DNA of 64,000 nt, taken from Paraburkholderia caledonica NBRC 102488 (lineage in GTDB: Bacteria > Pseudomonadota > Gammaproteobacteria > Burkholderiales > Burkholderiaceae). Location: contig NZ_BAYE01000009.1 of assembly GCF_000685095.1 (NCBI RefSeq), positions 62,001 through 126,000 on the forward strand. The letters are read 5' to 3'. Each line of letters begins with the position of its first letter. Position 1 is the stretch's first letter. Of this stretch, positions 18,105 to 26,496 are shown in pieces. The position numbers were made by a program, and so were the translations under genes. The notes below the pieces were generated by a model. It was not told the origin of the DNA. It made no database searches and saw only the letters and a list, made by a program, of their open reading frames with translations.

Positions 18105-19349
18105 CTAGCGTGTGAGCTGCTTCAGGTAGAACAGTGTCTGCACGCTCGGCAACACCTGCTGCAACACACGGTTGAACGTAGTCGATGCCGCAGTGCCCAC
18201 ATACACGACGTCCATCGGCTGCAACTGGAACTGCGCGGACAGCATGATCGCGTCGGGCTGCGTCATATCGAGGCGGTACACGTCCGGTGTGGTCGGATGC
18301 TCGCGCATGCCGCGCATCACGAAGATCTGGCGCGGATTGGCGTCCGTGTCGAGAATGCCGCCCGCTTGCGTGAGCGCGTCGGCAATCGTGAGACGGCCCT
18401 TGAGCATCGGCAACTGGATCGGTGTCTTCACCTCGCCCATCACAAAGATGCGGCTGTTGCTGCGGTCCGGCACGTTGATGACGTCGCCGTTTTGCAGCAT
18501 CACGTTCTGAGTGGTGTCGCCCGCATCCAGCATGCGGTTCGCGTCGAGCACATAGAGCTTGTTGTTGCGCGTGAGACGCACGCGCTGGATGTCGGCGTCG
18601 GCAGTCGTGCCGCCCGAGCGCGTCAGCGCATCGACCAGCGTGAGCGGCACGTCGCTCACCGCGAGCGGGCCCGGCGTCTTCACCTCGCCCGTGACCTGCA
18701 CTTTCTGGCCGCGGTACGACAGCACGCGCACGTCGACCTGTGGATTACGGATATAGCGCACAAGTCCGCTCGCGAGCTGATCGCGCAATTCGCCGACGGT
18801 TTTGCCCGCGGCCCGGATGCGGCCGACGAACGGGAAATAGATGGTGCCGTCGGCGGCGATGGTCTGGCCGTACGGATCGGCCTGGCCCGGCAACGCGGCC
18901 GTGTACGGCTGCTGCAACGCGCCCGCGATGGTCTGCGTGCTGGTGCCGCCCGCCGACAGCGTGCTGCCCTGTGGCGTGGTCAGTTCAGGGTGATCCCACA
19001 CGGTGATGCCGAGAATGTCCTGCGGCGAAAGCCGGTAGACGTATTGCGACGGATCGCTGAAAGTCGACGTGGGCAGCGGGCGCGGCGGCATGCTGGCTTC
19101 GGCCTGCGCTTGCGCAGCGACGACGCTCGCGTCAATCACATGGACCGGATAGGTTTCCGCGGGCTGGCTCTCGTGCTGGCCGTCGTCTTTCAGACGCGAC
19201 GTGTCGAGATAGTTGCCGGGTGCGGTGGCGCAGGCCGACAGAAAGGACGTCAGCAGCAGCGTGGCGGCGAACCTGGCTTTGAAGTTCGCTTTGAAGTTAG
19301 CGTTGCGGTTCGCAAATGCTTGTGTAGCTTGTGTTGCGTGTGTTTTCAT
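18105..19349 (-). CDS. bceE: Outer-membrane polysaccharide export lipoprotein (Wza-like)
   Basis: About 414 residues of the OPX/Wza family. A type II signal peptide ends in a lipobox (LTSFLSAC), followed by a polysaccharide export domain (SPQDILGITVWDHPELT) and two SLBB domains with the usual GEVKTPG blocks. It should form the outer-membrane channel for EPS, docking on BceF. I start at ATG 19349, which overlaps the bceD stop (TGATG); ATG 19355 is equally possible. The stretch between start and signal peptide is unusual: it is built of 9-bp and 12-bp tandem repeats and makes the N-region longer than normal. Confidence 0.92.
   Translation of the reverse strand: MKTHATQATQAFANRNANFKANFKARFAATLLLTSFLSACATAPGNYLDTSRLKDDGQHESQPAETYPVHVIDASVVAAQAQAEASMPPRPLPTSTFSDPSQYVYRLSPQDILGITVWDHPELTTPQGSTLSAGGTSTQTIAGALQQPYTAALPGQADPYGQTIAADGTIYFPFVGRIRAAGKTVGELRDQLASGLVRYIRNPQVDVRVLSYRGQKVQVTGEVKTPGPLAVSDVPLTLVDALTRSGGTTADADIQRVRLTRNNKLYVLDANRMLDAGDTTQNVMLQNGDVINVPDRSNSRIFVMGEVKTPIQLPMLKGRLTIADALTQAGGILDTDANPRQIFVMRGMREHPTTPDVYRLDMTQPDAIMLSAQFQLQPMDVVYVGTAASTTFNRVLQQVLPSVQTLFYLKQLTR
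19276..19344 (-). repeat. In-frame 12-bp and 9-bp tandem repeats in the bceE leader
   Basis: On the + strand, three 12-bp units (GCTTTGAAGTTC and two variants) run 19276-19311, and three 9-bp units (GCTTGTGTA and variants) run 19318-19344. Both lengths are multiples of three, so copy number can change without a frameshift. They encode the NFKA-type and ATQ-type repeats before the BceE signal peptide. Confidence 0.75.
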
Positions 19350-19804
19350 CAGCATATTTTTTTCAGCCATCCCATGACCAGGTGTTCGATGAGCACGAGA
19401 CTCTCCCTGTAAGCGGATTCCTCGCCGCCGTGCGGATCGGCGACATCGGGCACGTCTTCCCACTTGCCGAGTGGGAAGACCTTGCCGCGCGAAGCAGGGT
19501 CGAGCGCTTCGACTTCGCTCGCCTGCGCGCGCTCGCTCACGAGCACAAGGTCGGCGGAGCGCACGAGCTGCCGGTCAAGACGCCGCGAATAATGCGCTTC
19601 GGAGGCAACGCCGCGCTCGGCGAGCAGCCGCCGCATGACCGGGTCCATGCCGTGACCGTTCATCGCCCGCACGCCCGCCGAATGAAACGCAATCGCCCCA
19701 GCCGACGCATGCGAACGCGCGGCCTGGCGTGCCTTGAACAGCATTTCAGCGGCGGGCGAACGGCACACGTTGGCGTGGCAGACGATCAGAACATTGGCGA
19801 ACAT
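19349..19804 (-). CDS. bceD: Low-molecular-weight protein tyrosine phosphatase (Wzb-like)
   Basis: 151 residues. The phosphate-binding loop VCHANVCRSP (near the N-terminus) has the C-x5-R signature; the usual Gly of C-x-G-N is Ala here. The general acid sits in the DP pair of ADPHGGEESAY. It should dephosphorylate the tyrosine tail of BceF, cycling the kinase during EPS assembly. I choose ATG 19804, with GGAG about 7 nt upstream; the frame extends 51 nt further without a better site. It lies between bceC (57 bp) and bceE (1-nt overlap), matching the phosphatase-exporter-kinase order of Wzb-Wza-Wzc systems with a changed gene order. Confidence 0.92.
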   Translation of the reverse strand: MFANVLIVCHANVCRSPAAEMLFKARQAARSHASAGAIAFHSAGVRAMNGHGMDPVMRRLLAERGVASEAHYSRRLDRQLVRSADLVLVSERAQASEVEALDPASRGKVFPLGKWEDVPDVADPHGGEESAYRESLVLIEHLVMGWLKKIC

Positions 19805-19861
19805 GTCGGGGCTCCGTGAAGATGCGCGGCGATACAGCATGCGAGCGGCCTGCAAGCCGGC

Positions 19862-21310
19862 TTAGTGGCCCGCCTCCGCTGCCGCGAGCGCGTCCGCCGG
19901 CGTGAGCGGCAGGCCGTTTGCGCCGACTCTCGCGGGCGCGTTGCGCAACGCATGCTGACGGCCGATTGCGTGATATTCGATGCCGAGTTCGAGCAGCGTG
20001 TCCGGCTCATACAGGTTGCGGCCGTCGAAAATGAGCGGCGTCTTCAGGATCGTTTTCAGCGCGTCGAAATCCGGGCTCTTGAAGACCTTCCACTCGGTGA
20101 GAATCACGAGCGCGTCGGCGCCGTCGGCAGCTTCCATCTCTTCGTTCGCGAAATGAAGGCGTGCGTGCTGCTGCGGCACATCCTTCAGATCGAGCGCGAA
20201 TACCCGCTTCGATTCGTCGATTGCAACCGGGTCATACGCTTTCACGCGTGCGCCGCGGCGCAGCAGCTCGGCGATCAGCGGACGGCTCGGCGCTTCGCGC
20301 ATGTCGTCGGTATTGGGCTTGAACGCGAGACCCCACACGGCGAAGGTGCGGTCCGACAGGTCCTCGCCGAGGCGAGCGACGATCTTCTGCGCAAGCACCT
20401 TCTTCTGCGTATCGTTGACGGCTTCCACCGCTTCGAGAATGCGCAGGTTGGCGTTGTGATCGGCGGCCGTGCGGATCAACGCCTGCACGTCTTTCGGAAA
20501 GCACGAACCGCCGTAGCCGCAGCCCGCATACAGGAAGTCGTAGCCGATGCGCGGGTCGGAGCCGATGCCGCGACGCACAGCCTCGATATCGGCGCCCACA
20601 CGATCGGCCAGATTCGCGAGCTCGTTCATATAGGAAATACGGGTGGCGAGCATCGCGTTCGCCGCGTATTTGGTGAATTCCGCCGAGCGCACGTCCATGT
20701 ATAGCGTGCGTTGGCGGTTACGGTTGAACGGCGCATAGAGGCGCTTCATCAGTTCGCGCGCCTTCTCGCCGGGCACGTCCTCATCGCAACCCAGCACGAT
20801 GCGGTCGGGCCGCGTGAAGTCTTCGACCGCCGCGCCTTCCTTCAGGAACTCGGGGTTCGATACGACCGAGAACATGTGGGCGAGTCCACGCTTCTCGAGC
20901 TCTTGTGCGATCGCTTCGCGCACGCGCGACGCCGTGCCGACCGGCACCGTCGACTTGTCGACGATCACCTTGAAGCCGGTCATATGGCGGCCGATGTTGC
21001 GCGCGGCGGCGAGAACGTATTGCAGATCGGCGGAGCCGTCTTCGTCGGACGGCGTGCCGACCGCGATGAACTGGATGTCGCCGTGCGCGACCGCCGCTTC
21101 GACATCGGTCGAAAACGTGAGGCGGCCCGCCTTGCGATTGCGCGCGATGATCTCCTGCAGACCCGGTTCGTGGATCGGCACGCCGCCGTTGTTGAGCACG
21201 TCGATCTTGCGCTGATCGACGTCGAGACAGAAGACGTCGTGGCCGATGTCGGCCAGACATGCGCCCGTTACGAGGCCTACGTAGCCACTACCGATGATCG
21301 TCAGGTTCAT
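19862..21310 (-). CDS. bceC: UDP-glucose 6-dehydrogenase
   Basis: 482 residues. It oxidises UDP-glucose to UDP-glucuronate, the donor for the glucuronic acid in cepacian. Motifs: NAD-binding GSGYVGLVTGACLA (residues 8-21), and the active-site block GCGYGGSCFPKD with nucleophile Cys270. The C-terminal UDP-binding domain follows. It is slightly longer than the common 430-470-residue form because of about 20 extra residues at the C-terminus (RVGANGLPLTPADALAAAEA). It lies 29 bp downstream of bceB in the leftward operon. Confidence 0.95.
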   Translation of the reverse strand: MNLTIIGSGYVGLVTGACLADIGHDVFCLDVDQRKIDVLNNGGVPIHEPGLQEIIARNRKAGRLTFSTDVEAAVAHGDIQFIAVGTPSDEDGSADLQYVLAAARNIGRHMTGFKVIVDKSTVPVGTASRVREAIAQELEKRGLAHMFSVVSNPEFLKEGAAVEDFTRPDRIVLGCDEDVPGEKARELMKRLYAPFNRNRQRTLYMDVRSAEFTKYAANAMLATRISYMNELANLADRVGADIEAVRRGIGSDPRIGYDFLYAGCGYGGSCFPKDVQALIRTAADHNANLRILEAVEAVNDTQKKVLAQKIVARLGEDLSDRTFAVWGLAFKPNTDDMREAPSRPLIAELLRRGARVKAYDPVAIDESKRVFALDLKDVPQQHARLHFANEEMEAADGADALVILTEWKVFKSPDFDALKTILKTPLIFDGRNLYEPDTLLELGIEYHAIGRQHALRNAPARVGANGLPLTPADALAAAEAGH

Positions 21311-21339
21311 GTATTACCTCGCAGGAAATTGGAGTTGGT

Positions 21340-22737
21340 TCAATATGCGTTGTTGCCGACAAAGCCCTTCCACAGCGTCAGCACGACGATCTTGATGTCG
21401 AGCCAGAAGGTCCAGTGCTGCATGTAGTAGAGATCGAGCTTGACGCGGCCCATCATCTTTTCGATGCGGTCGGTTTCGCCGCGATAGCCGTTGATCTGCG
21501 CCCAGCCGGTGATGCCCGGCTTGATCCGGTAGCGGTGCATGTAACCCTTCACCAGATCCTTGTAGATGTCGTCGTGTTCGAGCGCGTGCGGACGCGGCCC
21601 GACCACCGACATCTCGCCGCGCAGCACGTTGATGAACTGCGGCAGTTCGTCGAGGCTCGTGCGGCGCAGGAACGCGCCCACCGCGGTGATACGCGGATCG
21701 CGTCGCGTCGCCTGAGTAATCCTGCCGGCCTCTTCCTTGTGCACTTTCATCGAACGGAATTTGTAAATCTCGAACTCGTGTCCGTCGATGCCCTTGCGCT
21801 TCTGGCGGAAGAACACGGGGCCCGGCGAACTGAGCTTGACCATCGCCGCGATTACGAGCATTACCGGGGCGAGCGCGGTCAAGGCGGCGAGCGCAAAGAG
21901 CCGGTCAAAGATGCGCTTGGGCAGCACGCGCAGATCGGTGATCGGCGACGCCGCCAGGTTGATCGCCGGCACGCCGAGCAACTCGACCATCGGCTGATTG
22001 AAAAGAGTCAGGCTGCGCACATCGGGAATGAAGCGGATATTCACGAAGTCGTTGCGCAGATCCATCACGAAGCGATGGATCTCCTTCTCCTTCGAGATCG
22101 GCAATGCGAGCCACAACTCGCGAATCGCGCGCTGCCGGACGAGTTCGATCATGCGCTGGTATTCCCGCTCCACGGGCACGCCTTCGATCGCGTCGGACGT
22201 AGCCGGGTCTTCGTACGGGTTGATGGTGGCGTCTTCGTCGAACACGACGACCGGGCTAAAGCCCGCGTCCGGACGGCTGCGCATCTGCTGGATCAGGAAG
22301 CGCCCATACGGCGCGCCGCCCACGATCGCCACCGCGCGCTGGTTGAAACCTTCCCGGCGCAGTCCGCGCAGAATCGAATAGACGATTACCTTCGTGACGA
22401 TCAGCAGCACGATGGTGGCGACCGCCCAATACACGAGCCACAGCCGCGACAGACTGTCCGCGCGATGCAGCGTGAAGCTGATGAGCACGCCGGTGACTTC
22501 CACCATCGCCCAGCCGCCCGCGACGCGGCACAGCAGGTCGTAAAGGGGCTTGCCGCGCCATGACTGGTAGATGCCGAGCGCCGGAAAGAACACCACCACG
22601 AGCAGGACATCGAAAGCGAGCGACACGCTTTGCATATCGTCCAGCCACACCACTTTCCCGTTGTGCACGGCCGCCGCGATCGCGGCGCCGAGCGCAACCA
22701 TCGCGATGTCGATGATTCTCGATAGAACGCTCAGCAT
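21340..22737 (-). CDS. bceB: Undecaprenyl-phosphate glucose-1-phosphate transferase (priming enzyme)
   Basis: 465 residues, WcaJ/GumD type: N-terminal hydrophobic segments, a Rossmann-like central part, then the polyprenyl-phosphate hexose-phosphotransferase domain. Catalytic-domain motifs include SSPGPVFFRQKRKG (about 303-316), EIYKFRSM (323-330), RRTSLDELPQ (358-367), SVVGPRPH (377-384) and KPGITGWAQINGYRGET (406-422). It starts each repeat unit by moving glucose-1-phosphate from UDP-glucose to undecaprenyl phosphate. It is first in the long leftward operon and diverges from bceA across 658 bp of A/T-rich DNA. Confidence 0.94.
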   Translation of the reverse strand: MLSVLSRIIDIAMVALGAAIAAAVHNGKVVWLDDMQSVSLAFDVLLVVVFFPALGIYQSWRGKPLYDLLCRVAGGWAMVEVTGVLISFTLHRADSLSRLWLVYWAVATIVLLIVTKVIVYSILRGLRREGFNQRAVAIVGGAPYGRFLIQQMRSRPDAGFSPVVVFDEDATINPYEDPATSDAIEGVPVEREYQRMIELVRQRAIRELWLALPISKEKEIHRFVMDLRNDFVNIRFIPDVRSLTLFNQPMVELLGVPAINLAASPITDLRVLPKRIFDRLFALAALTALAPVMLVIAAMVKLSSPGPVFFRQKRKGIDGHEFEIYKFRSMKVHKEEAGRITQATRRDPRITAVGAFLRRTSLDELPQFINVLRGEMSVVGPRPHALEHDDIYKDLVKGYMHRYRIKPGITGWAQINGYRGETDRIEKMMGRVKLDLYYMQHWTFWLDIKIVVLTLWKGFVGNNAY

Positions 22738-23395
22738 GTGCTGCCCCTCAGTTCGTCAGTCAAGTGCCATCCCGTCGGTTAGTCGGCTGGTGGGTTCGAA
22801 ATACGCGGCCTGGTCATTACGGCAACAGCACGCACAACGCCGGTCATCTCGCAGGCGAATAATTGCCCGACGCGAAACCAGTTGAAGCGGTGCTAATTGC
22901 AATTGCGTTTCCCGCATGGCTAAGCCGGATACGCGGCCGCAGCGAAAAACGTGTCTCGGAATGAGTGAATGTCCTTCTGCAGGTATAGATAAGGCGTTAT
23001 TAAAATTCGCTTCGCAAGGCTGCAAAAATCTCAAAATGTATCGGCGAAATTTCAGCATTTTTGGTGCAATTTATTCGGCAGTTTTTACCGATAAAGATGC
23101 GTTATCGCGGTGTTTTCAGCGGGGTGCGCGCCTTTTGCGGCGTTCTTCGGTCGGAGTTTTTTTCTTCGTGTCCTGCCGGTTCGACAGATGGTCTTGTTCA
23201 TGCATCAGCGTTAAAAAATAAGTTGCCAGTTTTTTACGCTTAATTTTTATTTTTGGAACCGTGGTGGTGACATTCTTTGTTCACGAGACGTCGAATTTAT
23301 AGCGTCGTTATATAGTTTTCATTTAACGCGCTTTTATTGATTTCGCCCTTCGTGATAAAACTCGTTGCATTCACCCAGCCCCCGAGGAGTCCATC
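22738..23395. promoter_or_regulatory. AT-rich divergent control region between bceB and bceA
   Basis: About 658 bp between divergent starts. From about 22990 to 23370 it is rich in A/T runs (TTATTAAAATTCGC, TTTTTTACGCTTAATTTTTA, TTATATAGTTTTCATTTAAC), unlike the flanking genes. It must hold the promoters for the main bce operon and for bceA, and is a good target for nucleoid-type silencers. A possible TTGTTC/TAGCGT pair (23277-23282 and 23300-23305, 17-bp spacing) precedes bceA but is weak. A 101-codon open frame at 22916-23221 has no family resemblance and no ribosome-binding site. Confidence 0.5.
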
Positions 23396-24985
23396 ATGAC
23401 AGCTCCGGTTACGGCCACGTCCGCCGACACCCGGTCCACGCAAGCGACGTCCGCGCACGTCAAACTCAAGGTCCATCCCGTGATTCTGGCGGGCGGCTCC
23501 GGCACGAGGTTGTGGCCGATGTCGCGCGAACAGCACCCGAAGCAGTTGATCGGCCTGCTCGGCGAAGATTCGCTGCTGCAATCCACCACGCGCCGTCTCG
23601 ACGGCCTCGAGGCCGGTTATCCGCTGACCGGCCAACTCGTCGTGGTGGCCAACGAGGAACAGCGCTTCACGACCGCCGAGCAGTTGCGCACGAGCGGCAA
23701 ACCAAGCAGGTTGATACTCGAACCCGTGGGCCGCGATACGGCGCCTGCATTGACCGTGGCCGCGCTTTCAATCGCCGCGCAGGACGAGGACGGCATCATG
23801 GTCGTGATGCCCGCGGACCATGCGGTTACCGACCTCGACGGATTTCACGCAGCGGTCGCCGCAGGTGTGCAGCATGCGGCGGCGGGCAATATCGTCACGA
23901 TGGGCATCGTGCCGACCCGCGCGGAAACGGGCTATGGCTATATCCGGATCGGCGCGCCTGTCGCTACGCCTGGCAATCCTGATGAAACGCGGGCAGACGA
24001 TGCCGCGCAAGATGCCGCACAGAATGCCGCCCACGCCAACGCTCCGATCGCCGCGCACAAACTCGACCGCTTTGTCGAAAAGCCGCATCTCGAACTTGCG
24101 CAGCGCTATGTCGAATCGCGTGAATACTGGTGGAACAGCGGCATTTTCATCATGCGAGCGTCGACCTGGCTGAAGGCGATCCGCCACTTTCAGCCCGCCA
24201 TTTACGAAGCATGCGACGCGGCTTATGCGGGCGGCAAATCAGATGGCGATTTCTTCCGGCTGCAGCGCGATGCGTTCAGCGCGTCGCCGTCCAACTCGAT
24301 CGACTATGCAGTGATGGAGCAACTCGGCAACGATCAGACCGCAGCCGCGGGCGTTGTCATGCCTTTGCAGGCGGGTTGGTCGGACGTGGGTTCGTGGGAC
24401 GCAATCTGGGACATCTCCGAGAAAGACGCCGAGCAGAACGTCGGCCGCGGGCGCGTGATGTTCGAAGGCGCATCTTCCACGTTTGCCCATTCGGAAGGAC
24501 GCCTGATCGCCTGCGTGGGCACGCAGGATCTGGTCGTAGTCGAAACGGCCGACGCCATTCTCGTCGCGGACAAATCGCGCGTGCAGGACGTCAAGAAAAT
24601 CGTGGCGCGTATTCGCAGCGAGGGCGGCCTCGAAGCGGCCAATCATCGCAAGGTGCATCGCCCGTGGGGCAATTACGATTCCGTCGACACCGGCGAGCGC
24701 TTCCAGGTCAAGCGCATCGTCGTGAAGCCGGGCGCTCGCCTCTCGCTGCAAATGCATCATCACCGCGCCGAACATTGGATTGTCGTGCGCGGCACCGCGC
24801 TCGTCACGCGAGGGGAAGAGCGCTTTATCGTCTCCGAAAACGAATCGGCTTATATCCCGCTAGGTGTCACGCACCGTCTTGAGAATCCCGGCAAGATGCC
24901 GCTCGAAATGATCGAGGTGCAATCCGGTTCGTATCTCGGCGAAGACGATATCGTGCGCTTCGACGACACATACGGACGCCAGTGA
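23396..24985 (+). CDS. bceA: Bifunctional mannose-6-phosphate isomerase / GDP-mannose pyrophosphorylase
   Basis: 529 residues of the type II PMI-GMP family. The nucleotidyltransferase part carries LAGGSGTRLWPMSREQHPKQ (31-50) and the C-terminal cupin carries QMHHHRAEHW (452-461), the zinc-binding isomerase motif. It makes mannose-6-phosphate from fructose-6-phosphate and GDP-mannose from mannose-1-phosphate, feeding mannose and rhamnose into the EPS. GAGGAG lies about 6 nt before the ATG. Two oddities: about 25 extra Thr/Ala/Ser residues at the N-terminus, and an Ala/Asp-rich insert at about 188-221 (DDAAQDAAQNAAHANAPIAA) inside the nucleotidyltransferase domain. Confidence 0.95.
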   Translation: MTAPVTATSADTRSTQATSAHVKLKVHPVILAGGSGTRLWPMSREQHPKQLIGLLGEDSLLQSTTRRLDGLEAGYPLTGQLVVVANEEQRFTTAEQLRTSGKPSRLILEPVGRDTAPALTVAALSIAAQDEDGIMVVMPADHAVTDLDGFHAAVAAGVQHAAAGNIVTMGIVPTRAETGYGYIRIGAPVATPGNPDETRADDAAQDAAQNAAHANAPIAAHKLDRFVEKPHLELAQRYVESREYWWNSGIFIMRASTWLKAIRHFQPAIYEACDAAYAGGKSDGDFFRLQRDAFSASPSNSIDYAVMEQLGNDQTAAAGVVMPLQAGWSDVGSWDAIWDISEKDAEQNVGRGRVMFEGASSTFAHSEGRLIACVGTQDLVVVETADAILVADKSRVQDVKKIVARIRSEGGLEAANHRKVHRPWGNYDSVDTGERFQVKRIVVKPGARLSLQMHHHRAEHWIVVRGTALVTRGEERFIVSENESAYIPLGVTHRLENPGKMPLEMIEVQSGSYLGEDDIVRFDDTYGRQ

Positions 24986-25092
24986 AGTACTGAATCACGC
25001 ACGCGAAGTCACTTGCAGGCACAGCCCTGAATCACAGCGAATGAAGCGGAAACCTGCGGCGGTTGCTCCGACAGCCGCGGGGCACTGCATGC

Positions 25093-26496
25093 TCATCCCG
25101 CGTGGGAGATGAGTTCTGTGTATGACGGATAACGCTCTGCTGCTTCGCGTTCGTTGACTACATGTGCTGCCGTGTCGGCGGCATTCACCTCATTCACCGC
25201 ACTTGCGATGTTCGCCGTGCCTGACGCGGACACGGCGGACGGTTCGCTCGCATAACGCCGCAGCGGTCCGCGAAACGCATTCAGAGGACCATGCAACGGC
25301 GCGCCATGATGCGCGGCGACCGGCTCCGGCACATGGCGCAGGCCGGGCAACGGACGCGCCGGCGCCCCGGCATACGGCGCGTGAGTGGCCGGTCCATTCG
25401 GCGCATAGCCTGGCTTGTGCGTTTGCATTGGCGTTGCATGCTGTTGCGGCGCGCGGGCTTGGGGCGCGGCTTGCGCTGCGGCCAGCGTACGGCACTCGCG
25501 ATCGACCCACTGCGCCGCCCACTCGAACGCATACTGCTCGGCGGCCTGGGGATCGGCGAAACGCGGACCGACGAGACCGGAACGCTCGACGCGCCTGCCG
25601 TCCATCATGATCTCCGCCCATGCGCGATACATATCGTTAGGCACACGCTCGGCGGCGACGTAGATCAGATAGCCATGCCGCTCGGCAACTTGCCGGCCGC
25701 GCGGTGCGAGACTTGCCGGCAGTGGGCTGCGCTGCAACGCTGCTGCGGGCATTTTTCGCGCCGACGCAATTGCCGAATCCAAACTCTGCATGGCGGCGCC
25801 GACTGCACCGGCTTCGCCTATCGCGCCGAGGTCGACGCGCAGCGCAGGGCGCGGCGCATAGGCGACCGAAGGCGTCGGAAAGGCCGGCGCGCGCGCTACT
25901 GCCTGCGGTGCATACGCTGCCGACGATGTGTGCTGCGCGAACTGTTCGGTTGGTGCGACATTGTCGATACCCGCCAGCTGACGTGTGATGTCGGCAAACG
26001 GATCGGCGCAACGCCAGTCACGCGCGTGAGACGGAAGCGCCGCGTGCAGCGCATTCGCGCCGTTGCCGCTCGTGCCGGGCGCCTGCCAGGACTCGGGGCT
26101 CTTCCACGTCACACCACGCGGAGCGTCGTCCCGCGATCTCGAGGTTTCCGCGACCTGCGCGGCCGGCTTGCCTGCAGGCTTGGCGGCAACCAGCGGCGCA
26201 GGTTGAGGCACGTACGCGAACGTGCGTCCGGTCCTGGACAGGAGCCGAACCATCTCGAGCAGCGTACCGTTCAACTGCCATTCTTCAAAGCGGCGCCGGC
26301 AAGTAGGACCCGACGGATACCGTCCCGGCAGCTTCGACCACGGCTCACCGGTGGTGAGGATCCACAACACTGCATTCGCCACGACACGTGGGTCGGCACG
26401 AGGCCGCCCGCGTCGGTTCAGACGGACGGCCGGCTCATCTGAGACAAGCGCTGAGAGCAGCGCCCATTCGTCATTGCTTAGCTCATCGAAAAACAT
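25093..26496 (-). CDS. Transposase-derived DNA-binding (DUF4096-like) protein lacking the DDE domain
   Basis: 467 residues from ATG 26496 (GGAG about 8 nt upstream); an in-frame GTG at 26559 is less likely. Residues about 1-90 closely resemble the N-terminal DUF4096 domain of IS5-type transposases: LSNDEWALLSALVSDEP, RRGRPRADPRVVANAVLWIL, TTGEPWSKLPGRYPSGPTCR, RRFEEWQLNGTLLEMV. The DDE nuclease that normally follows is absent. In its place come a long Ala/Pro-rich linker, a compact segment at about 265-335 (GYLIYVAAERVPNDMYRAWA to FEWAAQWVDREC) resembling small domains common in Burkholderia proteins, and a disordered His/Pro/Ala tail. It is convergent with bceA. I see no terminal inverted repeats, so it looks domesticated, possibly as a DNA-binding regulator. 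Confidence 0.7.
   Translation of the reverse strand: MFFDELSNDEWALLSALVSDEPAVRLNRRGRPRADPRVVANAVLWILTTGEPWSKLPGRYPSGPTCRRRFEEWQLNGTLLEMVRLLSRTGRTFAYVPQPAPLVAAKPAGKPAAQVAETSRSRDDAPRGVTWKSPESWQAPGTSGNGANALHAALPSHARDWRCADPFADITRQLAGIDNVAPTEQFAQHTSSAAYAPQAVARAPAFPTPSVAYAPRPALRVDLGAIGEAGAVGAAMQSLDSAIASARKMPAAALQRSPLPASLAPRGRQVAERHGYLIYVAAERVPNDMYRAWAEIMMDGRRVERSGLVGPRFADPQAAEQYAFEWAAQWVDRECRTLAAAQAAPQARAPQQHATPMQTHKPGYAPNGPATHAPYAGAPARPLPGLRHVPEPVAAHHGAPLHGPLNAFRGPLRRYASEPSAVSASGTANIASAVNEVNAADTAAHVVNEREAAERYPSYTELISHAG

Noticed and set aside
16225..18108. 627-codon open frame on the + strand opposite bceF
   Set aside because: Antisense to a complete BY-kinase with all motifs; its translation has the usual His/Arg-rich look of shadow frames.
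22916..23221. 101-codon open frame inside the bceB/bceA control region
   Set aside because: No ribosome-binding site, no recognisable domain, and it lies in A/T-rich promoter DNA.
25093..26496. Active insertion sequence of the IS5 family
   Set aside because: Only the N-terminal DUF4096-like part is present; there is no DDE nuclease and no visible terminal inverted repeats or target duplication.
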